A stretch of DNA of 64,000 bases from Tetrastigma voinierianum (GCA_016808115.1 JAEQBH010001391.1:62001-126000), one strand, 5' to 3'. Positions 45,401 through 57,551 are shown, counted from the stretch's first letter. Program-made: numbers and translations. The notes: generated from the letters alone by a model not told the origin.

Positions 45401-46220
45401 TTCTCGACCATTCACTAGGCTACCTCCAAAGGGTCAAAGGAGACCACTTTGGCTGCATTAATTATAGCCCTACTATTTCTGCCATGAAGCAATTATCACT
45501 TTCTGCCAGATGCCTCACAGCTTCAAACACGTTGAACTTGACTTCATCTTCAGACTCGCCCGCTTCTCCTCCGAACATCAATCATTACTCGCCAACAGAA
45601 GAAACGATCTACCCAAGATTATGGGTATTTCTTTATCTTCTTCCATATCTAATACAATGAAATCTGCGGGGAAGATAAACTTGTCGACCTTTACTAAGAC
45701 ATCTTCTATTACCCCTCTAGGATGCTTCAAAGATCTACTTACACCGGAAGTGTGGATCAGATTTCAAGTGCTCACTCTAAATCTCTAAACGCTTGAAAAT
45801 GGATATGGCATAAGATTACCGCCGCACCAAATCACATGTGGCCCTCTCAAAGATAGCATCTAATAGTTCACTCGGATAGTGAAACCGCCTCGGGCCTTGA
45901 GCTAAGGACAGCTCTTCTCGGCGGCGGCACTACATTCTCCTGCTAAATTAACTCGGCTTCGGAATCAAACAATCTTCTTCCTCGGGGATGTATCGTCTTT
46001 CAAATTTCACATAATCGGGCATCCGCCTAGTGGCATCAGCAAACGTGGATATCGATGTGCAAACTTTTGAACACGTCCATGAATTCTGAAGAACGTTTAT
46101 CCACTCTTTGCGCTTCTTTAGACATCAAGGGTAAGGAACCGGCAAATGTCTTTACTTCAAGAGAGTTCTCCACAATGTTTCTCATTGCCGGCTCCTTATT
46201 CAGATCAAATTACTATTAAT
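45401..46220 (-). pseudogene. aspartic protease region of C
   Basis: The - strand at about 45740-45600 reads KHPRGVIEDVLVKVDKFIFP, then DFIVLDMEED and PIILGRSF, the diagnostic flap-to-C-terminal part of Athila protease. Downstream near 45520-45480 is FNVFEAVRHLAE, the link to RT. The upstream catalytic region (ALCDLGAS in the family) is not readable because of frame changes (45800-46200). Protease would process the polyprotein. Confidence 0.75.
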
Positions 46221-47700
46221 CGGGTTGATGATTTTCAGCCTCTACTTCCTCTATAACTCGATTTCCCCTGGTCTCACTTACCACTTCGCAAAGACACGCT
46301 TTGACATGTTCATTCCGCCTCTTCGCAAGTTTACTCGAAGTTACTGGGTAATGAACCCTAGCCGCCTTCTGTCAATAAGTTTTCCATTTGAAATTTACTC
46401 AGACTTAAACTTCTCACCGTGGCCGCTTGATTGTTCAACTGGTTGCTTGCTGTTGCATATTTGCCTTGGTCTCATTCATGAAAGCAGAGTGGGAGGTTAA
46501 CATCTACGCAAGAGCTTGTTCTTGGTCCACCTTTTTCTCAGGAGGTGGTTCACTAGTTCGGTTCGATGGCATATTGTTCTGATTATTCCATCCATACCTC
46601 GATTGTTCGACTGCTCGTTCTGATTATTACTACCAATCTTTACCTGATTTTGATTCGATAATCAAGCTCTATACCGTCCTAGCCGCCGTGATTGATTCGA
46701 CAACCTCAGATGATACTGGCTCGCCATCATGGCTTCGACCGACATCTCCCGTATATTGTGTTGTCCCTCACAACTCACAATAACCCCATGGATTTGCCTT
46801 GTATGGCATTCGCTGTTCCTTGCTGCCTATTTAACTCGTTTAGCTACCGTACTACATGATTAACCGCATTGTCGGTGACCCCATTATCCTGCACTCACTC
46901 ACTCGCTTACCTGTAGCCTCTCTCTTAGGCCACTGATTTGTATCGTCGCAAAGATCTTCTAAGATTTCATGTTGGTCCTGTGGTTTTCACAAGGTTCTCC
47001 AGCTGAGGCATCAATCATCGGCTCTAGTCGCATTTCTCGCACCATTATAGAAAGTGTGGGCACTTCGCAAGAATTCGTGAATGTGTCCTATGCCCCTGCC
47101 GTGTTCTCCCCTAGCTGTCCAAAAGTATTGATCTCTGCAATGTTGTGCAATTCTCAAGGTGGGAAGAACTTGGTCAGAAATTTCGCACTAAATCGCTCCA
47201 TAAAGCGAGGGTATGGAATCTGGTGGTCGACCGGTTAAAGCCAATGCATGGCTCTATCACTCAGTGAGAGTGGAACAATCGCAACCCGATAGCTTCTTCA
47301 AGAACCCTATCACACTTGATAGTATCGCAAACTTCAAGGAAGTGGTCAAATGCATATTCGGGTTCTCATGGGGTAGTCCATGGAACAAGATATTCTGAAG
47401 CATTTGTACCGTGACTGACTTCAATTCGAAATTGTTTGCTTAAATAGGTGGTCGTCTGATAGCTGTCTGAACAACAGTTGGTGGTAAAACGAACTCATCT
47501 AGCAGCATGAAAGGATCATCTGGCTGTATAAACGACCTAGGTGCTTGATTCCTTCTGTTATTCCCATTTCGGCCTCTCTGTGGTTCGTTTTGTTCAATGT
47601 TAAGATTCCGCTCTTCATTGTTTTCCATGATTGCTAGATTTAATCGCTTCGCTCGCTCGAAGTAACTGCGGTAGTTCTTCGCTCGTGATCAAACAACATT
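46221..47700 (-). pseudogene. gag of element C
   Basis: Starts at Met 47628 (MENNEERNLNIEQNE), a hydrophilic Asn/Arg-rich leader. Family motifs follow in broken frames: FELKSVTVQMLQN (about 47435-47395), HGLPHENPNMHL (about 47385-47345), TFYNGARNATRADD (about 47065-47025) and the GG-type end of the capsid. In Athila these correspond to FE.KS..IQM.Q, F.GLP.EDPN.H, TFYNGL...TR..IDA. The rest to 46221 is the gag tail and has many stops. Confidence 0.75.
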
Positions 47701-47849
47701 GGTCAACCTCGATCTCTAGCGTAGCATGTACCAAGTTGAAACCTAAACTGTAATCACAAACCAACCAACAATACCAAATTACCAGCACTTGTAAAACAAA
47801 CAAAATCAAAATTTCAGAATAATATCTAATTGCTTTATTCTCTATATCA

Positions 47850-47882
47850 ATCTAAACCTCGTCTCGCAATTCGCTTAAAACT
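47850..47882 (-). other. degraded primer binding site of C
   Basis: Directly inside the 5' LTR the - strand reads TTTTAAGCGAATTGCGAGACGAGG. It keeps GCG...TTGC and the final purines of the tRNA-Asp-type site but has several differences. Confidence 0.4.
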
Positions 47883-49050
47883 TGACAGCCGAAAAACGCT
47901 TGTAAATGTACGCCTATAAAAGGCGCACGCTGCCGCCCCAAGTAATATAGTAAAATTAATGGTACGGATATCGATCCACAAGGACAGTGTGTTTACTACA
48001 AAGATTTTGTTTAGATAATTTCTAAGTAAACGTATTGTAAGAAAGAAATCGAGCATGTGAATTTCAACTAAGCTTACTGACCAATGAATTATCGTATCAA
48101 GACTGGCTATGTCTCCCCCTGTCACTTTCAATGGATTATTTTTAAAGATGTTAATATTCAATGTGTTTATAATTTGTTGATGGCGAGGTGATCTTACTTA
48201 CGAGATATCCTCTCTCGAGGTATATCCGCCTATCTCGTGAATAGAGTTGAGTTTATCTCTATCTCAACTCCGTATTCCGAAATGCTTAACTGTTCTAACC
48301 TCAAGTGCCACCTTCAGGATCGGAATATCTCTATTTTCCGAATCAATCAAGGTCGCTTATCAGATCCCTGGGGATATCTCATCTCGACCCTGGATTCCGC
48401 ATGGTTATACTAATGTTGGCCAGACATCACCATATAATTGAATGATAGATATAAAGCAGATGCAACAATTTTATAAACCAATGAATAATATAAATGACTG
48501 ATCTTTAATCCATGGTCATACGATTGTGGTTCAACAACACCTCGGAGTTATAGATCTAAAACATGTCGAATAAGAAATGTAAATGTTTAATCTCAAAAAA
48601 CATCATTCTAATATCCAAAATGGGAAACAATACAAATCACGGCACTTCTTCTCAAGCCTGCCGCCGCCCGAATCTTCGTGCCCTGGTTCAGACAAATCCC
48701 GAGCCTCCACTTGAACCCTTGCTGCTTTAATGATGGAGGGCAAATTCACTGACGCCGCGACGCGCGACGTCGCGACGTTGCTGCTTGTTGACTGTTGTAT
48801 TGGTTGACCCAACGTCGCGACGTTGGGACGTCACGATGTGGGGACGTCACGACGCTCCATCCACCTTCATACTTTGCTTTCCACTGCTCCAAATTGCTTC
48901 CAAAGTTCGCTCTTTTCAACTCATTTGCACCAGCATTCATCGAATTAGCCATACCAGAAATATCGAAAGCTGTCAAAATAAGTAATTAACCTCAAAATAA
49001 CGCTAAAATCCTAAGAAAGACGCGGGTATATTATGAGTGTTTCGCACTCA
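47883..49050 (-). repeat. C 5' LTR
   Basis: 1.17 kb. It begins TGACAGCCGAAAAACG and ends GCACTCA. The C-motif cluster is at about 48745-48860, including the 14-base palindrome AACGTCGCGACGTT at 48810. It aligns with 30229-31406. Confidence 0.86.
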
Positions 49051-49052
49051 CT

Positions 49053-49940
49053 CCGCCTACGAAGCTTTGCAAATATTTTGTTTGCAAAGTGGTCACCGAT
49101 GATAGTCCCGGTGTTCCACCTACTTCAAAATGTTCTTTTCATAGTTAAGCCTACCACTGTTAGCATAATTCTTTGACAAGATATTGTGTTTCACACATTT
49201 GGAAACATAATCCACCGCAATGCATGTACAAGTTTCAAATGATGGTGGGAAGGGTCCCATAAAATATATCCCCATACATAAAAAAATTTGCACCACCAAT
49301 ATGCCTCAGAGGGGGGCATTTCATTTCGGGCCATGATGTTTCCAATCTGGGCATCTATCACATAACTCATCCTATCTGCAAGATGTTTCGAAAATAGTGG
49401 GCCAATAAAACTCGATGAGATTTTATGAGTCGTTCTTCCGTAAAAATGTCCCCCATATGGTGATGCATGGCATTCATTGCTCATTCTCTGGCATTGCTCA
49501 TTCTCTAGCACATATCTTCTTATAATCATGTCATCACCTCTTTTAAATAGCAGTGGGTCCTCTTTTAATCTTGCATTTCATTTCTGTTGTTGATGTTTCC
49601 AATCTTTTGGCATCTATCACATAATTTGACCCATTCAAGACAACAAAATAGTAATAATAAAACTCGATTTGAGTATCTTACGAGCCATTCTTTCCGAAAA
49701 ATGTCCCCATATGGAGATGTATGGTATCTCATTCATAATCTTATCATTTTCATTCTCTCGCACACATCTTCTTATAATCATGTCGTAAGACTCTTTAAAT
49801 ATAAAGGTCATCCCGTATGTAGTACCCGCGCCGTCGGGCCTGAAGCTTTCTTCTCTGGCTTCGTAGTCAATTCCCGAGGAACTACTCCACAAGCCAAATA
49901 ATTCTACGTATATCGCATACCATGGAGTTGTAAATGACAC
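49053..49940 (-). pseudogene. integrase N-terminal part of B, with internal duplication
   Basis: The - strand has two similar pieces, 49940-49635 and 49529-49191. Each begins with a MIIRRxVxENE stretch and contains the Athila zinc-binding region (RMSNECHASPYGGHFYGRTT in the second). The catalytic core start follows only the second piece, with broken frames reading like VDYVSK near 49205 and FGTP near 49105. The two pieces are a tandem duplication of about 255 bp. The frame stops at element C (49050) and continues at 30228. Integrase could not be made from this arrangement. Confidence 0.78.
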
Positions 49941-50034
49941 TTGGAAACAGCTTGCTCATCCGGGAAGTTCTCTCGTTAGTCCCGCATCCTCCTCTTCGCT
50001 TTGTTTCTTTCTACCTTGGACAAGTGATCAGCTA

Positions 50035-50400
50035 TCACATTGTCACAACTCCTCTTATCTTTAATTCCGCATCAAACTTCAGAGTAACAAAGACCCACCT
50101 TATCGCCTCGCTCGCTTCCTTTTCAACATCGACATTTGATTGCCGCATGGTCACCGTGAAACGATAATACGGGATCCCAAAAATGTATGGCCTGAATTTC
50201 ACAAGCAAAACTATAGCTAGCATCTTTTCGTAGTCGAATAGTTTTATCACTATCAGTTCTACTAGCATAGTATATTGCTTTGAATATCTTTTCTTTTCTT
50301 TGCCCCAATACAGCTCCCATTGCGAAATCACTGGCATCACACATCATTTCAAATCCTTGATCCCATTCTGGTGCAGCCATGATGGGTTCTTGAACTAATA
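50035..50400 (-). pseudogene. RNase H of element B
   Basis: The piece 50380-50123 begins MAAPEWDQGFEMMCDASDFA, with the catalytic Asp of CDASD, then AVLGQR and AIYYASRT, all typical of Athila. After this the frame shifts; 50340-50035 gives the Lys/Glu-rich connection and a VFVTLKFDAEL stretch matching WVLLLQEFD.EI of C. Confidence 0.82.
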
Positions 50401-51527
50401 TGATCTTGATTTCATAAGGTCAAGCCAAGTGAGTCATCAAATTAACTCGCTCTTTCTCCAGTAATTTCCATAATGGTCTGGCTATTTTTGAGAAGTCTTT
50501 GATGAATCTCCTATAGAATCCAACATGCCCCAAGAAACTCCTTATCCCTTTACTGCTGTGGGTGGTAAGCCGCCTTATAATTGGAAACCTTGACGGGTCC
50601 AATTTCTAGTCTAAGAGTTAAAATTTTATGTCCAAGAACAATAATTTCATTATCACAGTCATGTCTCTTCCAGTTTAAAGCTATCATTCTGTGATTTTCA
50701 GTTGTCGTTTCGTTGTTAGATACGATCAAAACTGAACTCATATATTCGCAGTCATTGTCGCGTTCCATGATCTCCTCGTCCGCTATGAGAATATTTAGTA
50801 TTCATGTTAACTGTAAATAGCAAAGATTTTGATAACCTCAATGCAGCATCCTTCCAGCAAGAAAATATATAAGATGTAATGGGTTTTCGTCCTCAAAGCG
50901 CGGTGGCACTGATTTATACGGACATCATCCAGAACAAAAGATAAACCCCAACATGTCCAACATCCGATCAATGAAAGGAAATGGAAATGATCCTTCGTCG
51001 GGCTGCGGTTCACTCTTCCCAGAATCGACATACATACTTCCATCCCTTGCCACTGCTCTTGTTGGAATTAACTCATTTTTTTCTTACTTCGATCATAGTG
51101 AAACCCCTTTTGGAACCATGGATCGGGCTAACCTAAGCGGATCGCCTGAGATTGCATATATAAAACCAGAATTCAACCATTTGAGCACTTCCTTTCTGAC
51201 TACTTTTTTCATGACTGGGTTCAGTCTTCTTTGATGTTCAACATATGGTTTTGCATTTTCTTCCAGCAGTATTTTATGCATGCATATTGATGGACTGATA
51301 CCTTTTAATTCGTCAATGGACCAAGCAATAGACTCCTGATAATTCTTCAAAATTTTTAGCAGTTTATGTTCTTCAGCTTCACTGAGTCTAGCAGAGATAA
51401 TTACTGGCTTACTCTTTGGTAGCTCCAAGTAAGCATACTTCAAATGACTTGGCAATTCTTTTAAAACTAGCCCTTCTCGCACCGTTTCTGATGAAATTCT
51501 TCTCTTCATTACCAGTTCTCGGGTCAT
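50401..51527 (-). pseudogene. reverse transcriptase of element B
   Basis: The N-terminal piece 51527-51093 is open for 144 codons: ELPSHLKYAYLELPKSKPVI, a SARLSEAEEHKLL stretch, then QESIAWSIDELKGISPS, EVLKWLNSGFIYAIS. The connection is at 50602-50420, SFLGHVGFYRRFIKDFS. The central part with the catalytic Asp residues (about 51090-50610) is badly shifted and partly missing: the CDYR, GYNQI and MDD motifs are not readable. The copy is dead, but the N-terminal frame is the best preserved RT start in the window. Confidence 0.85.
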
Positions 51528-51554
51528 GCCATTTGTTTAAGACTCATCACATTT

Positions 51555-52331
51555 TCAAGAGTATAAACCGATGTGCGTAAATCGCACTAACACCTTCCGT
51601 GGATACCTGAAATTCATCTCATTCTCATTGATAGGAAGTTGAGCATTACAATCATGATAACAATAAGAGTTGTTGAGATAGACATCATCTACATATTTGT
51701 AATCTTCCCTATCTATGTCTAAATTCTTCAAACTTTGAAGCAAATTGAAGTCAGCTGCTTCTTCTCCAACCCTTAGAGTGAGAACTCCCTTCTGCATGTC
51801 TATTAGATACCTTCCAAATTTAAAAGGAATGGCCTTTCCACAGCGTAGGACTTGTGAATCTTATTCCATGTCCAGATGACGAAGTCAATGTGAAAACAAA
51901 ATTCCCAACCTTAATCCAACACATCTGATGACTCTTCGTGCTCGCCATTGTTATGTCTCGCCATTCGAGAGTAATCGCAGTGGAGTAAGCTCCCCCAAAC
52001 TTAATCTCCTTGCAACAGATAATGATATTAAGTTTATACTGGCACCTGAGTAACAAAGAGCCTTTTTAATTTCAAATCCTCCAATGGTGCAAGGAATTGT
52101 GAAACTTCCTAGATCTTTCATCTCTAACTTCTCTTCTCAGATTTCTCACCGGGGGCAAGATCGCAAGTAGCGCCGATTCACTACTCCTTCCTCTGAAAAT
52201 TTTTTCTTCTTACTCAGAATTTCCTTCAAGAATTTGGCATAAAGTGGCATTTGAGTTACCACTTCTGTGAATGGCATGCTTATCTCAAACTTCTGGAAGG
52301 TTTTTAAAAACCTTGCAAACTGATCCTCCAT
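51555..52331 (-). pseudogene. gag end and protease of element B
   Basis: The piece 52331-52146 has the KFEISMPFTEVVTQMPLYAK stretch and KEILSKKKKF, the conserved linker between Athila gag and protease (family: I.IPF.EAL.QMP.YAKFLK.ILSKKR). The protease end is at 51797-51555, QKGVLTLRVGEEAADFN. The middle (52056-51820) is in other frames, with DFVIWTW for DFV.LDM. The catalytic Asp motif is not readable. Confidence 0.8.
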
Positions 52332-52339
52332 TCACTTCG

Positions 52340-53700
52340 TACTCTTCAAGGGAATGGACCGCAAATTTCATAGAGTTCTGGGCTTTCTTCTTGCTCCTTT
52401 CTTCTCTTCTTGTTGCTCTAGTTTCCTTTTCTTTTCCAAAGGTCTCAACATTTCTTAGGCTTCCTTCTCCCTTTGTTGCCTCTCTATCTTTCCGACTCTT
52501 CCTTCTCTAATTCTTTCCCACTTTCGAGTCGCACCGCCATGCAAATCCTTCTGATTTTTCTTGTGTCACCTGAAAGCATCTTTGTGCCCTATTCAGGTTT
52601 CCAGGTTCTGAGAGAGGCATTGGTGGTCTTTGAAAAATTTGAGAATTGGTATCAAGCTTCCAATTCGCAAACTTGTTCATGGAAGTTCAACAGCCTTTAT
52701 TTTCTCCCATAAACCGGCAAAGATCCGATCTTCAAAGGTCCGGGTCTTTTCGACCCTCGATATCCACCCCGCCTCTCCCTACTACTGTCGTGGGAACCTT
52801 GGTGGAGCATACTGCTGAAAATTTTCGCCCATGGGACTGGGCCAGGCTCTCCACCATAAGAGAAGTTCTCAAGGTTCCCACGTCAGTATAATGGGTCATG
52901 TGTCAATAGGCTTGAAATGATATGCCTTTCGTTCGTTCAAATAGTTAGCCTCCCACCGCATAGGAACCCTTCGCCAGGAAGCCCTCAAAGATTTTTTACT
53001 CTTCCTTCTCTTTCCACCGCCTCCAATCTCATTTGCAGTGCATTCTTTTATCTAACCGATGCATCAATGCATCCACTTCGCTCCATGGCGTACATCTGCT
53101 CAAATTTCAATCATTCCATTTCCTTTAGCCCCGCTGTCACGCCCTCGAGGATCTGTGTATGGGGGTCTCATGTTGCACCAGTATGATCCTCGACAAATGG
53201 GCTCATTTTCCGCTTCTTCTTCTTCTTAATGTTCCAATCGCAGTCGTATCAATTATACCTGAGGTATAATTGACGGAGGGTAGAAGATGTCCATTTGTGT
53301 CTTGTTGTTTATCCCAGGCATGGGACATCTCTTCAGGTTTCCTCAGACTTCCCAAGCAAAGGTACAAACTCTTTTCTTCCCTTTGTTTAGTAGTACCCTC
53401 TTCGTTCAGGCGAGGATGGGGAAAATTCGCCAGTAAGCTTCCACGCCTCCCATGTATTAACAGATCCATATGGTAGTGAGCTGTCTCGTGGCATTATATT
53501 CTGTAAAAGAAAGGGAACAATCAGCCTTAATAACTTCGGGTTCACACCATTCAATTTAATCAGATTGCCATTCTCGAAACCGTCCCAAGTGTTCGCTGGG
53601 ATCCTCAATGGGTGGTTCGTGAATTGGTTCTCACAACCATGGTGATAAGGGGTCAAGTTTGAGCTCAAAATTGTTAAGATCTATAGTCGGGCATTCCCAT
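52340..53700 (-). pseudogene. gag of element B
   Basis: The piece 53668-53387 has frame-mixed Athila gag: NQFTNHPLRIPANTW (for the N.F.G.P.EDPN.HL capsid start), then NGVNPKLLRLIVPFLL and GSVNTWEA. Further down, 53469-53203 contains a MSHAWDKQQDTNG stretch with neighbouring-frame RCPMPGI.., matching the CPHHG motif. The remainder is the charged tail, with a purine-rich stretch near 52440-52380. Not translatable as one protein. Confidence 0.7.
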
Positions 53701-54128
53701 TGCAAAGTATTCATCTTGTATAACTGGTCTCTAGAAGTCCTCCATAGTGTCTTGCTCCTGAGGTACTTCTACTGCGACCCCGGGTCGAATCATCGAGCTA
53801 CTCTTCGCCCGCCATTTCTGCTATTTTTGCACTTTTAATCTTTCTTAGCCCTCTAAGTGTTCTTTCGATCTCAGTGTCTAGTGGCAATAATTCAGCTCCT
53901 TGCTTTCTAAGCATGAATTAACTCCTGAAATTATAATATATTTAGATCAAATGGAGTCAGTGATTCCAAAAATTGTATTTAACATTAAAATCTCTACAAA
54001 AATCTCAGTAGCTTGTTAAACTACTGCTGTTGAATCTTAATTATTTGCAACTTTTTCTATTTTCCTTTTATAAATTATGTCCAAATTAGTATTTCTTTGG
54101 TCTGAATATTGATTCACCAAATTTTCGA
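53701..54128 (-). other. 5' leader of element B
   Basis: The region between gag and the primer site. No coding features; A/T-rich near the primer site. Packaging or dimerization sequences would lie here, but none can be recognised by eye. Confidence 0.5.
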
Positions 54129-54146
54129 TCCCAAGAACGGCGCCCA
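54129..54146 (-). other. primer binding site of B
   Basis: The - strand reads TGGGCGCCGTTCTTGGGA, a variant of the tRNA-Asp complement, five bases from the 5' LTR. Confidence 0.75.
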
Positions 54147-55755
54147 TAAACTGTCGACCACTTCTCCGAGTGATATGGATCAAAACACCTATGAAAATTT
54201 ATAGCGCATACTCAAGGACTATTATCTAACCCCCAGCACACGCTAAAACTCAGACATTGACAAAATAACATATACAAATATATGACATTATCACCAAAGG
54301 ACTATTAACCATTCCCCAGCAATACTGCCATACAACTTGTTTGTTGTGTCCCTTATCATTTATACTGATTTAAAAGGTGTTTTTCTAAGAAGAAATCATT
54401 TTCTTCCGGGGTTCGATCCGTGATTCGTATGCACAGTCGAACAAGTAGTAAATCTGATTTTTAAGTCCAGATATCGATCCCACAGAGATCTCAGAATTCT
54501 AAATCAACTACCCTGACTACTCAAACTCTATACTATTTGGACTTCGATAGGCAAGTGAAATATGCTTAGCTAATCTTAAAATAATGAAAACTAAGAAAAA
54601 TGACCTAATAACAAATGAAATGAATTAAAACTAAAAATCTAAAACAACAAATGACATGAATTAAAACTGAAAATCTACAATAACAAATTCCGGCTAAACA
54701 GTTATATTTTAAAGCGAGCATTGAAAATACTGCTATTGTGAAACATCAATTCCTGCAAACTTCACTGTAACTTTGCTTTATGAACCACATAATTGAAATA
54801 TGTCCAAGGACTATGGTAGTGCAAATTGGATTTCTCCTGAAATGCACTTTTCATTACCTAATCTTCACTGCTTCTTTCGAAGACAGAGGATTAGATAACT
54901 ACTTTTAATCTGGAATGCCTTGTTCTGGTATTTTTCTTTTTCAATACTTCATACCCAATGCATAGACTACAAACCTTAGCTCCTAAGACATAGTATAAAG
55001 TACGGGTTTACACTTCATCGTTCCCTCTTCCTCAAAATTGGAACAGTTCATCCTTTCCTTGATTAGATCCTTGCTAACACGGGATTGAACTTACTGTTCG
55101 AATAGAGGTGAACCCTCTGCTTTCATAAATTGATAAATCATTCAACTCAATCTCGTTTTCACGTGAGAAGACGATTTATCAACTTACATCCATAGAGTTC
55201 ATTAGATCACCATTATCAGGTTCGCATACCCTGGGGAAATTGTTCACAACTCTCAAGAATGCCTTCTCTGTGTCACTCAGAGGGCCTCCTGAAAATCAGA
55301 GCATGAAACAACCCATTTATGGGTATACGACACTAATATCGGATCACTCATGCACAAACATAACCAAGAAAACGATTCAAAGATTGGGTTCAATAGCTTC
55401 TGATAAATTTCTGCAGAAAAGATAAATTCTAACAATAGAGTATAATCAATGGAAGTTGGGTTTCTAAATCACTGGATTACACCACACAATGGCTTGCTGG
55501 TCAAGAAAACCATCAGAACGAACCTGAAGTCCGACCTAAAATTTGTCTGAATTCAAACAACTGTGATAAGAATTAAGAAATAAAATTCTGCATTCAGCTT
55601 CAACTTTAACAGATAATGTTCAGATCCAAATTTGAACGAAAGAACAAACTAATCTAAAATAAAAATAAAACAAAGAAAATAAAATTAAAATACAGGAGCC
55701 TTCAAAGAACCCATCTCTTTCGAGGCCGCCGAGAAATAAGTCGCAGGGCAAATCG

Positions 55756-55763
55756 TATTTATA
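55756..55763 (-). promoter_or_regulatory. LTR TATA box (B 5' LTR)
   Basis: The - strand reads TATAAATA in ACCTATAAATACG, downstream of the motif cluster in the element's own orientation. The cluster therefore lies in U3, upstream of the start of transcription. Confidence 0.6.
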
Positions 55764-55834
55764 GGTTCAAGTCAAATCTCAATTTCAATGCACCTCTTTG
55801 TGGATTTCAAGTTAATCGCCCATTTTTGTTAATG

Positions 55835-56690
55835 TCGCGCAATCCTCGATTCTTTTGTCGCGACCGCGGTTCGCTTATGTCGCAGAGGCTTTTTGCTCGT
55901 CGCGACTTGTCTTCATCAATTGATTCATGTCACGATACCAATGATGTCGCGGACCTTCTTTACTTGCATCTGATGTCGCGACCACTGAATGATGTCGCGA
56001 CCTTAGTTCTTCACAATTGATGTCGCGACAACTTAATGACGCCGCTGACCTTTAAACTTTTAGATTAATGTCGCGATCACAATGATGTAAATACCTTCGT
56101 TTTGTAAATGATTTCACCTCTTTACGATCGCTGGTCGCGACGCGAATGATGTCAGCACCAAGTCTTCGCAATTGATGTCACACTATTAATACGTCGCACC
56201 TCCTTCCAAAGGCAATTGATGTCGCCACCTTCTTGCTGATGATGTCATACCACCGACCGCTGTCAGCGACCTCGTTCCTTTAGAATCGATGTCGCGACAA
56301 CTTAATGACATCGCAACCCTCTTCTTGTAACCATGTCACGACAATCGCTGATGTCGCCAATTGGTTCTTCACAAAATGATGTCGCCACCTTCTCTCTTCT
56401 TTATCGGCGATGTCGCGACTATCAATCGATGTCACGACCTTATTTGTGTCGAAGGTCGCGATGCTTCATCGCAAGTGACGCTTGCCACCACTTTATCTCT
56501 GTATGATGATGTCGCGACATCTTCTCGATTCAAGAGTTGACGCGCGACCTCTTCTAGATGCTCGCACCTCTTACATTCCGTCTTGAATAAGATCTGTGTT
56601 GTGACTTCTATTTGGCGTCACGACCTCCATGTCTTCTGTTCTGCATTCAATTTTGTCGCGACTTTATGTGAATCTTCATCACCGCCAATC
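55835..56690. promoter_or_regulatory. GTCGCGAC motif cluster in B 5' LTR (U3)
   Basis: Many copies of GATGTCGCGACC and near-copies, with exact GTCGCGAC at 55858, 55899, 55974, 55993 and 56022 among others. Copies alternate with short variable spacers often containing CTTCTTT and CAATTGAT. It corresponds to 8088-8349 plus 24227-24760 in the 3' LTR. Confidence 0.8.
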
Positions 56691-56926
56691 GCGTCGTCAT
56701 GAAAAGATCCTTCCTTCCTGCACATCACCTACGCAACATCATTCGGCCGGTCATTTAATTGCTTCTCCGCGCTTCTCGCCTTCCCTGCACCGCAATATCC
56801 TCTTTCTCTCGCATTTCGCTGTACAGCAGCTTTATGAGTTATTCCACATTTCGCATTACAACCAAGTCTTTTTAGATAAAATCAATCTAAAATGGGACTG
56901 AAAATGGATGATTTTTAAGCTCATCA

Positions 56927-56931
56927 CATTG
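56927..56931. other. target-site duplication of B, right copy (CATTG)
   Basis: CATTG directly after the B LTR end CATCA; identical to 6385-6389. Confidence 0.85.
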
Positions 56932-57545
56932 TTCCACGACCAAGAGAACGGTCACTACTACATCTAATTTCTACTTATGACATGAGTAAAGGAAGCAAGG
57001 TCGATCGCTTGTATCAGCTGGGAGGTCGAGAGTTCGTGTAATCGAGCCGCTGAGGACCGTGAGGCGTGGATGAAGGAAATGCAGCGCATGCGTTTCATGC
57101 TGCCACTTACTTAACTACTCCCATTTATTAAGTCACTATAAGGACTAATGGTCGAAATGATGACTCGAGATCCTGACAGAGATAAGTCTCGCGATCGTGG
57201 AGTATCACCGTGACATCGCATCAGACCGACTGGTTATCACCCCGGCTACCGCAATCTCTTGGTCGAAAAGGGCATCTTCGGGAGTATAGTACGGGCAGCC
57301 CCGACAACTCCGGGGACCCCTACCAAAGAGCAAGCTTCCAACTTGTGATAGATACCATCCTGGCTAGCCCGATGACACCTAAGGCCCAAGGACGACCGTG
57401 CTCGAGGGTCTTCGTTGTCATAATCAACTACATCTTCACCTCGAGTAGCATTTAGCCAATTGACGGGCTCCTTACCTTCTTCAAGACTCCCCTAAGGAAA
57501 CTTCTATGCCTCACGATGATACGCTTGTTTTGACCTTCTTCGTAG
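56927..57545 (+). pseudogene. gag tail and protease start of element D
   Basis: Continues D gag after B: from 56932 the frame reads VPRPRERS, following MLEDGI at 6388. Then come a basic tail, RNLLVEKGHLREYS (about 57255-57295; family: ..LI..GHL.E..), a Pro/Ser-rich link, and PHDDTLVLT at about 57512-57538, the conserved step into Tat-type protease (family: PH.DALVI.). Stops and frame changes are frequent. The element is lost at about 57545. Confidence 0.72.
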
Positions 57546-57551
57546 GTTTTC

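Larger units (their letters stand above)
30229..49050 (-). mobile_element. Athila-like Ty3/gypsy element C (with nested insertions)
   Basis: An 18.8-kb span inserted in the B integrase, coding on the - strand. From right to left: 5' LTR (47883-49050), degraded primer site, gag, protease, RT (split by A-plus), RNase H, integrase, motif cluster, ORF3 (split by a solo A LTR), polypurine tract, and 3' LTR (30229-31406). LTRs are about 1.17 kb. Immediate flanks are TACCG on the left and CTCCG on the right, an imperfect duplication. The protease region (RGVIEDVLVKVDKFIFP) is strongly Athila-like. Confidence 0.87.
6390..56926 (-). mobile_element. Athila-like Ty3/gypsy element B (with nested insertions)
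   Basis: The element spans 50.5 kb including insertions. On the - strand from right to left it has: 5' LTR (54152-56926), primer site (54129-54146), gag, protease, RT, RNase H, integrase (split by element C), spacer with the GTCGCGAC cluster, ORF3, polypurine tract, and 3' LTR (6390-8349 plus 24227-25048, split by A-minus). The LTRs are about 2.78 kb each after insertions are removed. It is flanked by a perfect CATTG duplication. The Athila assignment rests on the order and motifs of gag, protease and pol and on the tRNA-Asp-like primer site. Confidence 0.88.
54152..56926 (-). repeat. B 5' LTR
   Basis: 2.78 kb. On the + strand it runs from TGTCGACCACTTC to AAGCTCATCA (complement TGATGAGCTT). 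It contains a - strand TATA box (55756-55763) and the GTCGCGAC cluster (about 55835-56690). It aligns with the two parts of the 3' LTR. Confidence 0.88.
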
